Shown here in pieces: positions 45,655 through 53,713 of a stretch of DNA of 64,000 nt. The number at the start of each line of letters is the position of its first letter. The stretch's first letter is position 1. The DNA comes from Bacillus sp. MYb209 (GTDB lineage Bacteria > Bacillota > Bacilli > Bacillales > Bacillaceae_G). The notes beneath the pieces are model-generated. The model worked only from the letters and a program-made list of their open reading frames with translations, made no database searches and had not been told where the DNA came from. The DNA lies in NCBI RefSeq assembly GCF_002975175.1, contig NZ_PCNZ01000008.1, forward strand, positions 62,001 through 126,000, given 5' to 3'. The translations under genes were made by a program, and so were the position numbers.

Positions 45655-45943
45655 CGAGAAATCGTAAAAAATCAAAAAATTTGAGTATTAGGCATTTCCT
45701 CCCAAAAATGAAAACGTTCCCCTTCTAAATACTGGTTAGAGATATGCAATTTCTAACAGTTTTCTCTTTATAATAGAAGAAAATGTTCACAAGTTTGTCA
45801 CTATTATATTTTTAAGATATAGCGCTTTCCTTCCATAATATAGTGCCCCCAAGACGTAAGACTTCTATATTATATGTGATGTGTATATAACTTATGTTGT
45901 ATATACCCTGTATATTTATCTCCCCCTCCCCCGCACGCCCAAG

Positions 45944-45980
45944 GCGAAAAAAAAACGAGCGGGGAATCCCCCTCTCGTCT
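45944..45980 (-). terminator. Terminator after upp
   Basis: ACGAG and CTCGT flank GGGG/CCCC, with a run of nine A on the plus strand (T on the transcript). It lies seven bases past the upp stop. Confidence 0.88.
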
Positions 45981-45986
45981 GTTGTC

Positions 45987-46616
45987 TTACTTCGTTCCGA
46001 ATAAACGGTCACCAGCATCACCAAGACCTGGAACTACATAACCATGGTCATTTAACTTCTCATCTAATGCCGCTACATAAATATCAACATCAGGATGCTC
46101 TTCCTGTACTACTTTTACTCCTTCTGGAGCAGCTACGATACACATTAATTTAATTTGCTTTGCACCGCGCTTTTTCAGAGAATTAATTGCTTCAGCTGCA
46201 GAACCACCTGTTGCTAGCATCGGATCTAGTACGATAAAGTCACGCTCTTCTACATCCGTTGGAAGTTTCACATAGTATTCTACCGGTTGCAATGTTTCAG
46301 GGTCACGGTATAAACCAACGTGTCCTACTTTTGCTGCTGGGATTAATTTCAGAATTCCATCAACCATTCCTAAACCTGCACGTAAAATCGGAATTAAACC
46401 AAGTTTTTTACCAGCGATCACTTTTGTTGTCGCTTTGCTTACAGGTGTTTCAATTTCAATGTCTTGAAGTGGAAGGTCGCGAGTAATTTCGAAAGCCATT
46501 AAGCTTGCTACTTCGTCCACTAATTCACGAAAATCTTTCGTACCTGTATTCTTATCGCGAATATATGTAATCTTATGTTGAATTAACGGGTGATCAAATA
46601 CATACAGTTTTCCCAT
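45987..46616 (-). CDS. upp: Uracil phosphoribosyltransferase
   Basis: A 209-residue pyrimidine salvage enzyme that makes UMP from uracil and PRPP. The PRPP loop reads [16 protein letters not shown]. The N-terminal [26 protein letters not shown] and the C-terminal [15 protein letters not shown] are Upp hallmarks. It stands between glyA and atp in its usual Bacillus position. The 271-base gap upstream to glyA holds only the glyA terminator. Confidence 0.97.
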   Translation of the reverse strand: MGKLYVFDHPLIQHKITYIRDKNTGTKDFRELVDEVASLMAFEITRDLPLQDIEIETPVSKATTKVIAGKKLGLIPILRAGLGMVDGILKLIPAAKVGHVGLYRDPETLQPVEYYVKLPTDVEERDFIVLDPMLATGGSAAEAINSLKKRGAKQIKLMCIVAAPEGVKVVQEEHPDVDIYVAALDEKLNDHGYVVPGLGDAGDRLFGTK

Positions 46617-46835
46617 GTGAATCTCTCCTTTAGATGATATTCATGCGTTTACACGCTTTTTTACACTATTTACGATTGTAAAGAAAACGCTACTAATATT
46701 CAAGGGCAAATTTGGTAAAATCGTGAATTAGAATGAATCTATCTAGTATCTTTACCAATTATGGGAGCTGTATCCTTCATTATATCGCCAAAATTTATTC
46801 ATCATTTGTATACATACTTTAAAAATAATATATGT

Positions 46836-46881
46836 CCACAAAAAAGACTGCCAAAACAATTACGTTTCAGCAGTCTTTTTC
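46836..46881 (-). terminator. Terminator after glyA
   Basis: AAAAAGACTGC pairs with GCAGTCTTTTT around an 18-base loop, giving a T-run on the minus strand just before the glyA stop at 46888. Confidence 0.88.
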
Positions 46882-46887
46882 AATCTA

Positions 46888-48129
46888 TTATAGATTTGTA
46901 TACATTGGGAATTTGCTCGTTAACGCTTCTACACGCTTACTTGCTTCTTCTAATGCAACTTCATTCTCATGATTTTTTAATGTATAAGCAATAAGTGCCG
47001 CAATTTCATCCATTTCTTCTAAACCGAAACCACGAGATGTTACAGCTGCTGTACCGATACGTACGCCGCTTGTTACAAATGGGCTTGCTGTTTCAAATGG
47101 AATTGTATTTTTGTTCACTGTAATACCAACTTCATCTAATACGTGCTCTGCTACTTTACCTGTAATTTCTAAGTTACGAACATCAATCAAGATTAAGTGA
47201 TTGTCTGTTCCACCAGAAACAAGTGTAAGTCCTTCTTTTTGAAGACCTTCAGCTAAGCGGTTCGCATTATTAATGATATTTTGTGCATATGTTTTAAACC
47301 CATCTTGTAGTGTCTCACCAAATGCAACAGCTTTTGCAGCAATTACGTGCATAAGTGGACCACCTTGAATACCAGGGAAGATTGATTTATCAATTTGTTT
47401 TGCAAATTGTTCTTCACATAAAATCATACCACCACGTGGACCACGTAATGTTTTATGTGTTGTTGTTGTAACGAAATGTGCATGTGGTACTGGGTTTGGA
47501 TGTAAACCAGCAGCTACTAAACCAGCGATATGTGCCATATCAACCATAAAGTATGCGCCCACTTCATCTGCAATCTCACGGAATCGTTTGAAATCGATAA
47601 CACGAGGATATGCACTTGCACCTGCAACGATTAATTTTGGTTTATGTTCTTTCGCTTTTGCTAATACATCATCGTAATTAATACGGTGAGATTCAGCATC
47701 CACGCCATATTCTACGAAATTATATTGTACTCCACTGAAGTTAACAGGGCTTCCGTGTGTTAAGTGACCACCATGAGATAAATTCATACCAAGTACTGTA
47801 TCGCCTTGCTCTAAAATTGTGAAGTATACTGCCATGTTCGCTTGTGCACCAGAATGTGGTTGAACATTTACATGCTCTGCGCCAAAAATTTCTTTCGCGC
47901 GATCACGTGCGATATCTTCCACTACGTCTACGTGCTCACAGCCACCATAGTAACGTTTTCCAGGATATCCTTCAGCATACTTATTTGTTAAAACAGAACC
48001 TTGTGCCTCCATTACTGCTTCACTTACGAAGTTTTCCGAAGCAATTAACTCAATCTTTGAACGCTGTCTTCCTAGTTCTGCCTCAATTGCAGCAAATACC
48101 TTTTCATCTTGACGTTTTAAATGATCCAC
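46888..48129 (-). CDS. glyA: Serine hydroxymethyltransferase
   Basis: A 413-residue pyridoxal-phosphate enzyme that converts serine and tetrahydrofolate to glycine and methylene-tetrahydrofolate. The PLP lysine lies in [16 protein letters not shown]. Other landmarks are [33 protein letters not shown] and [19 protein letters not shown] at 48129 follows GGGGG by seven bases and gives the [10 protein letters not shown]-terminus known from the group. A TTG one codon upstream is the alternative. Confidence 0.98.
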   Translation of the reverse strand: MDHLKRQDEKVFAAIEAELGRQRSKIELIASENFVSEAVMEAQGSVLTNKYAEGYPGKRYYGGCEHVDVVEDIARDRAKEIFGAEHVNVQPHSGAQANMAVYFTILEQGDTVLGMNLSHGGHLTHGSPVNFSGVQYNFVEYGVDAESHRINYDDVLAKAKEHKPKLIVAGASAYPRVIDFKRFREIADEVGAYFMVDMAHIAGLVAAGLHPNPVPHAHFVTTTTHKTLRGPRGGMILCEEQFAKQIDKSIFPGIQGGPLMHVIAAKAVAFGETLQDGFKTYAQNIINNANRLAEGLQKEGLTLVSGGTDNHLILIDVRNLEITGKVAEHVLDEVGITVNKNTIPFETASPFVTSGVRIGTAAVTSRGFGLEEMDEIAALIAYTLKNHENEVALEEASKRVEALTSKFPMYTNL

Positions 48130-48270
48130 CAAAATCCCCCTTTTCTGAACGAATTACATCAATTCCCAATAGTTTTTTCTCATTTATTCAGAAAAAACGA
48201 AAATTCAGGTTGTAATTCTTTCGAACCTTCATGTTTTCAACTACATTCTAACATGACTTTCTATATCATA

Positions 48271-48303
48271 AAAGAAAAAAAAAGACCAAAATTGGTCTTT
48301 TCT
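48271..48303 (-). terminator. Terminator after ywlG
   Basis: AAAGACCA pairs with TGGTCTTT around AAAT, with a long A-run on the plus strand. It lies about 80 bases past the ywlG stop, in the glyA-ywlG gap. Confidence 0.75.
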
Positions 48304-48382
48304 TTCTTCTATTATAAAGTCAGACTACATACCTTTTACCTTTCGATATAAAGCTGTTATAGGACTTTATAATTTTTCATGT

Positions 48383-48955
48383 TTAACGGCAAGAAATAGC
48401 TTCTTCATTTGCCGCATAAACAGCACGCGCTCCACCTATTAGTTTCCCACGTGTTTTCGCCATCGTTACATGCGCACTTCCTATTTCCTTCACACTTGTA
48501 CGAACCGGTACAGCTACATGCTTTAAATGCATACCGATAAATGTATCGCCAATATCCATTCCTGCATCTGCTTTAATAAACTCAATTACTACCGGATCTT
48601 TAAAATTGTGATACGCATACGTCGCTAATGCACCACCTGCTGATCTAACAGGCGTAACTATTACAATTTCAAATTGATATTTCATCGCTACATCTCTCTC
48701 AACTACTAAAGCACGATTTAAATGCTCACAACATTGAAACGCCAATTCAATACCTGTTCGTTCTTGAAATTGTTTTAATTCAGAAAAAATCGCCTCTGCC
48801 ACTTCCATCGTTCCTGATGTTCCAATTCTCTCACCTAGCACTTCGCTCGTGCTACACCCCACTACAAAAATTTGGCCACTTTGCAGTGAAGCTTGTTCTT
48901 GGAAATCAGAAAGCGACATTTGCAGCTGTTCTCTTACCTTTACGATTTCTGTCAT
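48383..48955 (-). CDS. ywlG: TIGR01440/DUF436 family protein YwlG
   Basis: A 190-residue cytoplasmic protein of unknown function. Visible features are [19 protein letters not shown] near residue 35, [14 protein letters not shown] and [17 protein letters not shown] near the C-terminus. The start [10 protein letters not shown] (48955) follows AGGAAGAGGCG; the earlier in-frame ATG is not preferred. The order glyA-ywlG-rpiB-ywlE is that of Bacillus. Confidence 0.88.
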   Translation of the reverse strand: MTEIVKVREQLQMSLSDFQEQASLQSGQIFVVGCSTSEVLGERIGTSGTMEVAEAIFSELKQFQERTGIELAFQCCEHLNRALVVERDVAMKYQFEIVIVTPVRSAGGALATYAYHNFKDPVVIEFIKADAGMDIGDTFIGMHLKHVAVPVRTSVKEIGSAHVTMAKTRGKLIGGARAVYAANEEAISCR

Positions 48956-49021
48956 TACGCCTCTTCCTTTCACAGGTTGGTTCACCAAATTATATTTCAT
49001 ACTACTTATAGTTAGAATCTA

Positions 49022-49465
49022 TTACTTTGTTTCGTACGTTTTAATTTTTCCTACGCGGTTTTCGTGACGGCCACCTTCATAGTCAGTTGTCAGCCAAATT
49101 TTCGCGATATCACGCGCTAGACCCGCTCCAATTACACGCTCGCCCATTGCTAACATGTTAGTGTCATTATGCTCTCTCGTCGCTTTCGCACTGAAAGTAT
49201 CATGAACTAATGCACAACGAATACCATTTACTTTGTTTGCTGCGATTGACATACCAATGCCTGTCCCGCAAACTAAAATGCCACGATCCACTTCACCATT
49301 CGCTACCATTTCTGCTGCTGGAAACGCAAAATCAGGGTAATCAACAGAACCAGCCTCACATTCACAACCTAAATCAATATATTCAATATTTAACTCTTCT
49401 AATAAACTTACAAGTTCTTTACGGATATTCATACCGCCGTGATCAGATGCTACTACTACTTTCAT
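49022..49465 (-). CDS. rpiB: Ribose-5-phosphate isomerase B
   Basis: A 147-residue isomerase interconverting ribose 5-phosphate and ribulose 5-phosphate. The RpiB signature reads VVASDHGGMNIRKEL at the N-terminus, with GILVCGTGIGMSIAANKVNG containing the catalytic cysteine and VHDTFSAKATREHNDTNM. It lies 66 bases downstream of ywlG's start side and is probably cotranscribed with ywlE upstream. Confidence 0.95.
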   Translation of the reverse strand: MKVVVASDHGGMNIRKELVSLLEELNIEYIDLGCECEAGSVDYPDFAFPAAEMVANGEVDRGILVCGTGIGMSIAANKVNGIRCALVHDTFSAKATREHNDTNMLAMGERVIGAGLARDIAKIWLTTDYEGGRHENRVGKIKTYETK

Positions 49466-49561
49466 TTTTACCCCTCCAAAGTTTCAATCAATTATCTTCA
49501 TTTCACACTCGCTACCTTAATGGAACGAAGTGATCTCCAATATCGTATTATACACGAAACA

Positions 49562-50002
49562 TCAACCTTCTGAATGTTTTTTCAGTAAAGTTTGTACAAG
49601 TTTTTCCATCTCTTCTAACGTTTCTTTATAAATAGAAAGCGATCCGCCAAATGGATCTGAAATATCCTTACTTACACCCTCAGTTAATCCATATAATGTA
49701 TCCAATTTCTTTTCAACACTCGGATAATGCCCAAGTACAATTTGCTTATGGTTTTCCGTCATTGTTACTACAATATCCGCCCAATCAACCAAAGTATCGT
49801 TTACCTGCTGTGAAGCATGATCGATTACAATTCCTTTTTCAGCTAAAGCTTCCTTTGCATGTACCGACGCATCGCTTCCAGGATAGGCGAAAACACCAGC
49901 AGATTGCACTTCAAATTTACCTTCTCCATAATGACGAAGCAAAGCCTCAGCCATCGGACTACGGCATGTATTTCCAGTGCAAACAAATAACACCCGTTTC
50001 AT
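49562..50002 (-). CDS. ywlE: Low-molecular-weight phosphatase of the YwlE protein-arginine type
   Basis: A 146-residue phosphatase with the P-loop [15 protein letters not shown] and the acid loop SDPFGGS. In B. subtilis YwlE a threonine in the loop (CTGNTCRS) favours phosphoarginine over phosphotyrosine; the same threonine is present here. It would thus reverse McsB arginine phosphorylation. The substrate assignment is by analogy. Confidence 0.9.
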   Translation of the reverse strand: MKRVLFVCTGNTCRSPMAEALLRHYGEGKFEVQSAGVFAYPGSDASVHAKEALAEKGIVIDHASQQVNDTLVDWADIVVTMTENHKQIVLGHYPSVEKKLDTLYGLTEGVSKDISDPFGGSLSIYKETLEEMEKLVQTLLKKHSEG

Positions 50003-50035
50003 CTAAACCCACCCCTTTTTTCTGTTTCCTACCAT

Positions 50036-50193
50036 TTATCCCGCTATTTGCGGACAGTAAGACTCCCACCTCAAAATTCGGCAAATGCGAGGGATTTAGG
50101 TGGGAGTCGGGCTGCCCGTAAAAGCCCAATTGGTGAGGGCTAATAATCAGTGGGGGATGGACAAAACCCCCACTGACTAAAGTTTCACTTTAT
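50036..50193 (-). repeat. bcr1-like intergenic repeat, full-length copy
   Basis: Reverse orientation of the copies at 18415 and 19754. It reads, on the minus strand, from AAAGTGAAACTTTAGTCAG through the AGTGGGGG/CCCCCACT stem, then GGGCTTTTACGGGCAGCCCG, and paired ACTCCCACC/GGTGGGAGT, to AAATAGCGGGATAAA. It sits in the ywlE-EIIA gap, which holds nothing else except the EIIA terminator. Confidence 0.75.
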
Positions 50194-50354
50194 CATAGCG
50201 TACATTAGAATAGAACAAAAGAAATGTGAATATACGAAAGGCGCATTTCTCTTATATTTTTTCTAAGAAAAATGCGCCTTATCCACATATATGTGAAACC
50301 CTATTTCCAAGTGCCCAAAGTATTTACCATACATAATGAACACACTACGAAACA

Positions 50355-50391
50355 AAATAAGGAATCCATTTCATACGAAACAGATTCCTTT
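50355..50391 (-). terminator. Probable terminator after the PTS EIIA gene
   Basis: AAGGAATC pairs with GATTCCTT around a 16-base loop that can pair internally. The tail on the minus strand is ATTTTG, so the T-run is short. Confidence 0.6.
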
Positions 50392-50401
50392 CATACAATA
50401 A

Positions 50402-50899
50402 TTATTTCATTGTAACTTTCATTACTTCTGTTGAACCTTTTGTAGCTGCTACACCCACAGTTGTCTTAATAGACTCAGCTGCATCTGTGTTTGTAATAAC
50501 GATTGGAGTAATTGTGCTTTTCGCTTTTTCACGAATTAATTCTAAGTCGAATGAGATTAATTTATCTCCAGCTTTTACAGCTTGTCCTTCAGAAACGTGA
50601 GCTTCGAAACCTTCACCTTCCATTTTTACAGTTTCTAATCCAACGTGGATTAAAATTTCTGTACCGTTTTTCGCTTTAATTCCAATAGCATGTTTCGTGT
50701 GGAATAATTGTACGATTTCACCATCAACTGGAGATACAACTACACCTTCAGTAGGATCGATTGCAACACCGTCACCCATCATACGACCAGCGAATACTGG
50801 ATCTGGTACTTCTTCAATATTTTTCACTGCTCCAGTTAATGGAGCTACGATTATTTCTTCATTTGTTTTTGAACCAAAACCGAATAATTTTTTAAACAT
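50402..50899 (-). CDS. PTS glucose-type EIIA component (Crr-like)
   Basis: A 165-residue phosphocarrier of the glucose family. His85 in ILIHVGLETVKMEG is the phosphorylated residue, and His70 in FHTKHAIGIK is the second active-site histidine. GRMMGDGVAIDP is also typical. It is a free-standing EIIA with no transporter beside it, so it probably serves EIIC/EIIB proteins encoded elsewhere. Upstream, a cre-like site overlaps the promoter spacer, so catabolite repression is likely. Confidence 0.92.
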   Translation of the reverse strand: MFKKLFGFGSKTNEEIIVAPLTGAVKNIEEVPDPVFAGRMMGDGVAIDPTEGVVVSPVDGEIVQLFHTKHAIGIKAKNGTEILIHVGLETVKMEGEGFEAHVSEGQAVKAGDKLISFDLELIREKAKSTITPIVITNTDAAESIKTTVGVAATKGSTEVMKVTMK

Positions 50900-50986
50900 A
50901 GGATAGTCCTCCTTATAATTTACCTAAAAGTTTATAGGGCAATCTCTATTCAAGATCGAAATACACGTAAGACTTCATACTTCGAA

Positions 50987-51009
50987 TGTTATACTGTAAA
51001 AACGCTTTC
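50987..51009 (-). promoter_or_regulatory. cre-like site over the EIIA promoter
   Basis: The minus strand reads CGAAAGCGTTTTTA (50996-51009), differing from the CcpA cre consensus at two positions. It lies in the spacer before a TATAAC -10 (50987-50992). Binding there would block RNA polymerase. Confidence 0.45.
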
Positions 51010-51213
51010 GAAATAAATCATGTCATTACTACTAGACTCCTATTGTAGCGCCTCACAAAATCCCAGTCAATTCTGATTGTCTGAATAACAATGCGAAGTT
51101 AACTTCTACTTATATTTTCTCTTTTTTTCACTTACTTGTCTAGAGGTCTTTACTACATTTTATTTTTTGTTGTTAATTTGTAAAATTTCTTTCAAATTTT
51201 TGTTGAGATCCAC

Positions 51214-51265
51214 TTGACTAAAGTAAGTAACTATTTTATTATTTACTTACATAAGATAAGTAAAT
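51214..51265 (+). promoter_or_regulatory. Promoter with overlapping palindromic operators of the doxX gene
   Basis: TTGACT, 17 bases, TATTAT forms a near-ideal sigma-A promoter (51214-51242). Two inverted repeats overlap it: GTAAGTAA/TTACTTAC (51223-51230 with 51243-51250) and ATTTACTTA/TAAGTAAAT (51241-51249 with 51257-51265). A repressor bound here would shut the promoter, as MarR- or HxlR-type regulators do. The regulator is not in the window. Confidence 0.7.
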
Positions 51266-51286
51266 AACTTTTAGGGAGTTTCAAAA

Positions 51287-51673
51287 ATGATGGATATCGG
51301 TCTTCTTATTATTCGTCTTATTATAGGAATTACATTCATGGGTCACGGTGCTCAAAAATTATTCGGTTGGTTTGGTGGCTACGGTCTGAAAGGAACAGGT
51401 GGCTTTATGGAATCAATCGGTTTACGCCCTGGTGTATTTATGGCATTTATGGCTGGCGCAACTGAACTATTAGGTGGTTTCTTATTCGCATCAGGTATTT
51501 TCACTGTAGTCGGTTCATTATTTATCGTAGGAACAATGTTAGTAGCAATCTTCACAGTTCACGGAAAAAATGGTTACTGGGTAACACAAAACGGATTCGA
51601 ATATAATTTAATGTTAATCGCTGTCGCTATCGGTGTAGCTTTAATTGGACCTGGCGCTTACGTTTTACTTTAA
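51287..51673 (+). CDS. DoxX family membrane protein
   Basis: A 128-residue protein with four membrane helices and the DoxX landmarks GITFMGHGAQKLFGWFGGYG and FASGIFTVVGSLFIVGTMLV. Members are often induced by quinones, electrophiles or thiol stress and may act with reductases, but the biochemical role is unsettled. It is one of only three clear genes on the plus strand. A terminator follows at 51703. Its operator-rich promoter suggests tight control. Confidence 0.88.
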   Translation: MMDIGLLIIRLIIGITFMGHGAQKLFGWFGGYGLKGTGGFMESIGLRPGVFMAFMAGATELLGGFLFASGIFTVVGSLFIVGTMLVAIFTVHGKNGYWVTQNGFEYNLMLIAVAIGVALIGPGAYVLL

Positions 51674-51702
51674 TATTTATCTCTATTTCAAGATATTTAC
51701 CA

Positions 51703-51739
51703 AAAAAGAGATTACTTCAAATTGAGGTAATCTCTTTTT
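51703..51739 (+). terminator. Terminator after the doxX gene
   Basis: AAAAAGAGATTAC pairs perfectly with GTAATCTCTTTTT around an 11-base loop, ending in five T. Confidence 0.9.
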
Positions 51740-51834
51740 CACATCATCAAAAAAATATTATTTTCAGCAGGAGATTCCCATTGATATCTTGTAAACAAAC
51801 AATAAGTATTCATATTTAGAAAGGGGATTACAAC

Positions 51835-52446
51835 ATGTTATCCATTAATCCAAACGAACAAACCGAAAAAGATAATTACAAATTACTAACAGGAAGTATC
51901 ATTCCACGTCCTGTTGCATTCGTTACTTCTGTAACTAAAGATGGTGTATTGAACGGTGCGCCATATAGTTATTTCAATATCGTCGCTGCCAATCCACCAC
52001 TTATCTCAGTTTCAGTACAACGAAAAGAAGGAAAACCGAAAGACACTTCCCGAAACGCAATCGAAAAAGGGGAATTCGTCGTACATATTTCTGATGAATC
52101 TTACGTAGAAGCGATCAATGAAACAGCAGCCAACCTACCTCCTAATGAAAGTGAAATCGAATTAGCAAAACTAACACCGATCGACAGTGATGTCATTTCA
52201 GTACCAGGGGTGAAAGAAGCAAACATTCGAATGGAATGCGTATTAGAACGCGCTATCCCGCTCGGCGGAACCGAAGACTCACCAGCTTGTGATCTACTAA
52301 TTGGCCGTGTCGTTCGCTTCCACGTCGCAGAACACTTATACGAAAACGGCCGAATTCACGCCGAAGAACTAAAACCAATAAGCCGCCTAGCAGGACACAA
52401 CTACGCAAAACTAGGAGAACAATTTGAATTAGTAAGGCCACTTTAA
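51835..52446 (+). CDS. Flavin reductase domain protein
   Basis: A 203-residue protein of the flavin reductase-like FMN-binding family. The N-terminus LLTGSIIPRPVAFVTSVTKDGVLNGAPYS is the FMN-binding split barrel, followed by FNIVAANPPLISVSV. It probably reduces or binds flavin; substrate unknown. AAAGGGG precedes the ATG. The stop codon coincides with the end of the repeat at 52445. Whether it shares regulation with doxX cannot be told, as a terminator separates them. Confidence 0.88.
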   Translation: MLSINPNEQTEKDNYKLLTGSIIPRPVAFVTSVTKDGVLNGAPYSYFNIVAANPPLISVSVQRKEGKPKDTSRNAIEKGEFVVHISDESYVEAINETAANLPPNESEIELAKLTPIDSDVISVPGVKEANIRMECVLERAIPLGGTEDSPACDLLIGRVVRFHVAEHLYENGRIHAEELKPISRLAGHNYAKLGEQFELVRPL

Positions 52447-52525
52447 AAGTGAAGGCGGCTCGTTCAGCTCTGACCAGCTAAGGTTCTTAGATGCGAAGAG
52501 CTGGCCACTGGAGCTGGATACATCT
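52445..52525 (-). repeat. Stem-forming intergenic repeat (copy 3), at the flavin reductase stop codon
   Basis: It reads TTAAAAGTGAAGGCGGCTCG on the plus strand from the stop codon onward. On the minus strand AGCTCT pairs with AGAGCT beside a GAACG bulge, then GTGGC pairs with GCCGC. It shares CTAAGAACCTTAGCTGGTCA with the copy at 58602. Confidence 0.7.
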
Positions 52526-52566
52526 AAAAGCGTAACCGGCTCGTTCAGCTTCGTCACTCAAACATA

Positions 52567-52597
52567 AAATCCCCCGCTTAAAGCGGGGGATTTTTTC
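52567..52597. terminator. Bidirectional terminator
   Basis: ATCCCCCGCT pairs with AGCGGGGGAT around TAA, with T-runs on both strands. It serves the convergent flavin reductase gene and the small membrane-protein gene whose stop is at 52596. Confidence 0.92.
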
Positions 52598-52874
52598 ACT
52601 GTAATTCTTCGTTCTTCTCCTCTATTGCAGGTAATTTCTCTTTTTTAGATTTACCAAGCTTTATAACAAAGAAATATAAAGAAAGTAATGTGATAAGGAA
52701 AACAATTAAGAATGGGTACGGTGAATAAAACACACGCGCTGCCTCAGATTTTCCTGCAACAAATTTTAATGACTCAATATCTAAAAACTCAGCAAACATT
52801 TGTACACCGATCATACTAAACCAAAAAACAAAAAAACTAATAATAATACCAAAAACTTGTTTTAATCTCGTCAT
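52596..52874 (-). CDS. Small membrane protein with two helices, unknown function
   Basis: A 92-residue protein with hydrophobic segments near residues 5-25 and 52-70, separated by an extracytoplasmic stretch, and a charged C-terminus (KLGKSKKEKLPAIEEKNEEL). ATG 52874 follows AGGGTGG by about five bases; a GTG three codons upstream is possible. I do not recognise the family. A 40-residue membrane-protein gene and mntP lie upstream. Confidence 0.75.
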   Translation of the reverse strand: MTRLKQVFGIIISFFVFWFSMIGVQMFAEFLDIESLKFVAGKSEAARVFYSPYPFLIVFLITLLSLYFFVIKLGKSKKEKLPAIEEKNEELQ

Positions 52875-52934
52875 TTGTACCACCCTTTTTATATTTGCAG
52901 AGTATTGTATTCAGGTGTACAGAAAGGAATTATC

Positions 52935-53057
52935 TTACCATTCACGAATCAATTTAATCCAACCTAAAACCGCAATTTGCAAAATAATGCCCCAAATGAT
53001 AAGCCTACGTAACCATCTTGGAAAAAAGGTTATAAATACGACATACCATTTTAGCAT
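52935..53057 (-). CDS. Possible 40-residue membrane protein
   Basis: An open frame encoding MLKWYVVFITFFPRWLRRLI followed by a hydrophobic helix (IWGIILQIAVLGWIKLI) and REW. GAGGGTGGG lies about 12 bases upstream, a long spacing. It fills an otherwise empty 200-base gap between mntP and the small membrane-protein gene, on the same strand as both. The regular tryptophan-rich helix and the lack of alternative content support it; no family is recognised. Confidence 0.4.
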   Translation of the reverse strand: MLKWYVVFITFFPRWLRRLIIWGIILQIAVLGWIKLIREW

Positions 53058-53087
53058 CCGATTTATATTCCCACCCTCATATGAAAA

Positions 53088-53636
53088 TTATATAGGAAAA
53101 AGGAGATATAATCCAAACCCAACAAGAATAATACCACCTACTATTTCACCATATGTACCAAGCATACCTTTCGCATGTCTACCGATTAATAAACCAATCC
53201 ACGCTAACAACATGCTAATAAATCCAAAAAGTAATATAGTAACAATCGTCTGCGCTCCGTAGATTCCAAGACTAAGACCTACTGAAAAACTATCTATACT
53301 GACACCAAATGCAAATACAAATAAACTAATTCCAATTGGAGCAGTTCTAGTCTCTTCACCTTCTAAAATAGACGCATATACGATATAGAACCCTAGTCCA
53401 ATCAATAAAATGGCTCCTGCAAAATTCGCAACATCCCCATACCTCTCTGATAGAAAACGTCCTAATATCATTCCGGTAAATGGCATGATAATATGAAATA
53501 TTCCTATCGTCATACCGATATAAAGGATTTGTCTTAACTTTAATGTCACCATCCCCATACCGAGGCTCACTGAAAATGCATCCATCCCTAAGGCGAACGC
53601 CATAATTATTAAAGGTATTAGCTGTTCAAGCGTCAT
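53088..53636 (-). CDS. mntP: Manganese efflux pump MntP (YwlD)
   Basis: A 182-residue membrane protein with six helices and two DUF204 halves. The repeated acidic motifs are visible: [15 protein letters not shown] in the first half and [17 protein letters not shown] in the second. It exports manganese. The gene lies 77 bases after sua5. Its ribosome site GAGGGGGG overlaps a short inverted repeat (53647-53683). No yybP-ykoY manganese riboswitch is present, as the gap is too short. Confidence 0.93.
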   Translation of the reverse strand: MTLEQLIPLIIMAFALGMDAFSVSLGMGMVTLKLRQILYIGMTIGIFHIIMPFTGMILGRFLSERYGDVANFAGAILLIGLGFYIVYASILEGEETRTAPIGISLFVFAFGVSIDSFSVGLSLGIYGAQTIVTILLFGFISMLLAWIGLLIGRHAKGMLGTYGEIVGGIILVGFGLYLLFPI

Positions 53637-53646
53637 TCATGTCCCC

Positions 53647-53683
53647 CCTCGGACGTGCTACTTCACAATATGCTTATCCGAGG
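53647..53683 (-). other. Inverted repeat before mntP
   Basis: CCTCGGA and TCCGAGG pair seven bases across a 23-base loop in the sua5-mntP gap. One arm includes part of the GAGGGGGG ribosome site. It may tune mntP translation or be a weak intercistronic stem. Confidence 0.4.
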
Positions 53684-53713
53684 AGAAATATTCTGTTTGC
53701 TCAAGGTACATTA

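Noticed and set aside
45709-45722. TGAAAACGTTCCCC as a cre site before the atp operon
   Set aside because: The second half departs from the consensus, and it lies well upstream of the -35.
45812-46024. Frame of 70 codons in the atp-upp gap
   Set aside because: It crosses the upp terminator and the upp coding region and lacks a ribosome site.
48190-48230. CGAA-containing motifs upstream of glyA that resemble PurR boxes
   Set aside because: They match the PurBox consensus poorly and the pair orientation is not convincing.
53637-53713. A yybP-ykoY manganese riboswitch before mntP
   Set aside because: The gap is only 77 bases and none of the riboswitch's conserved loops is present.
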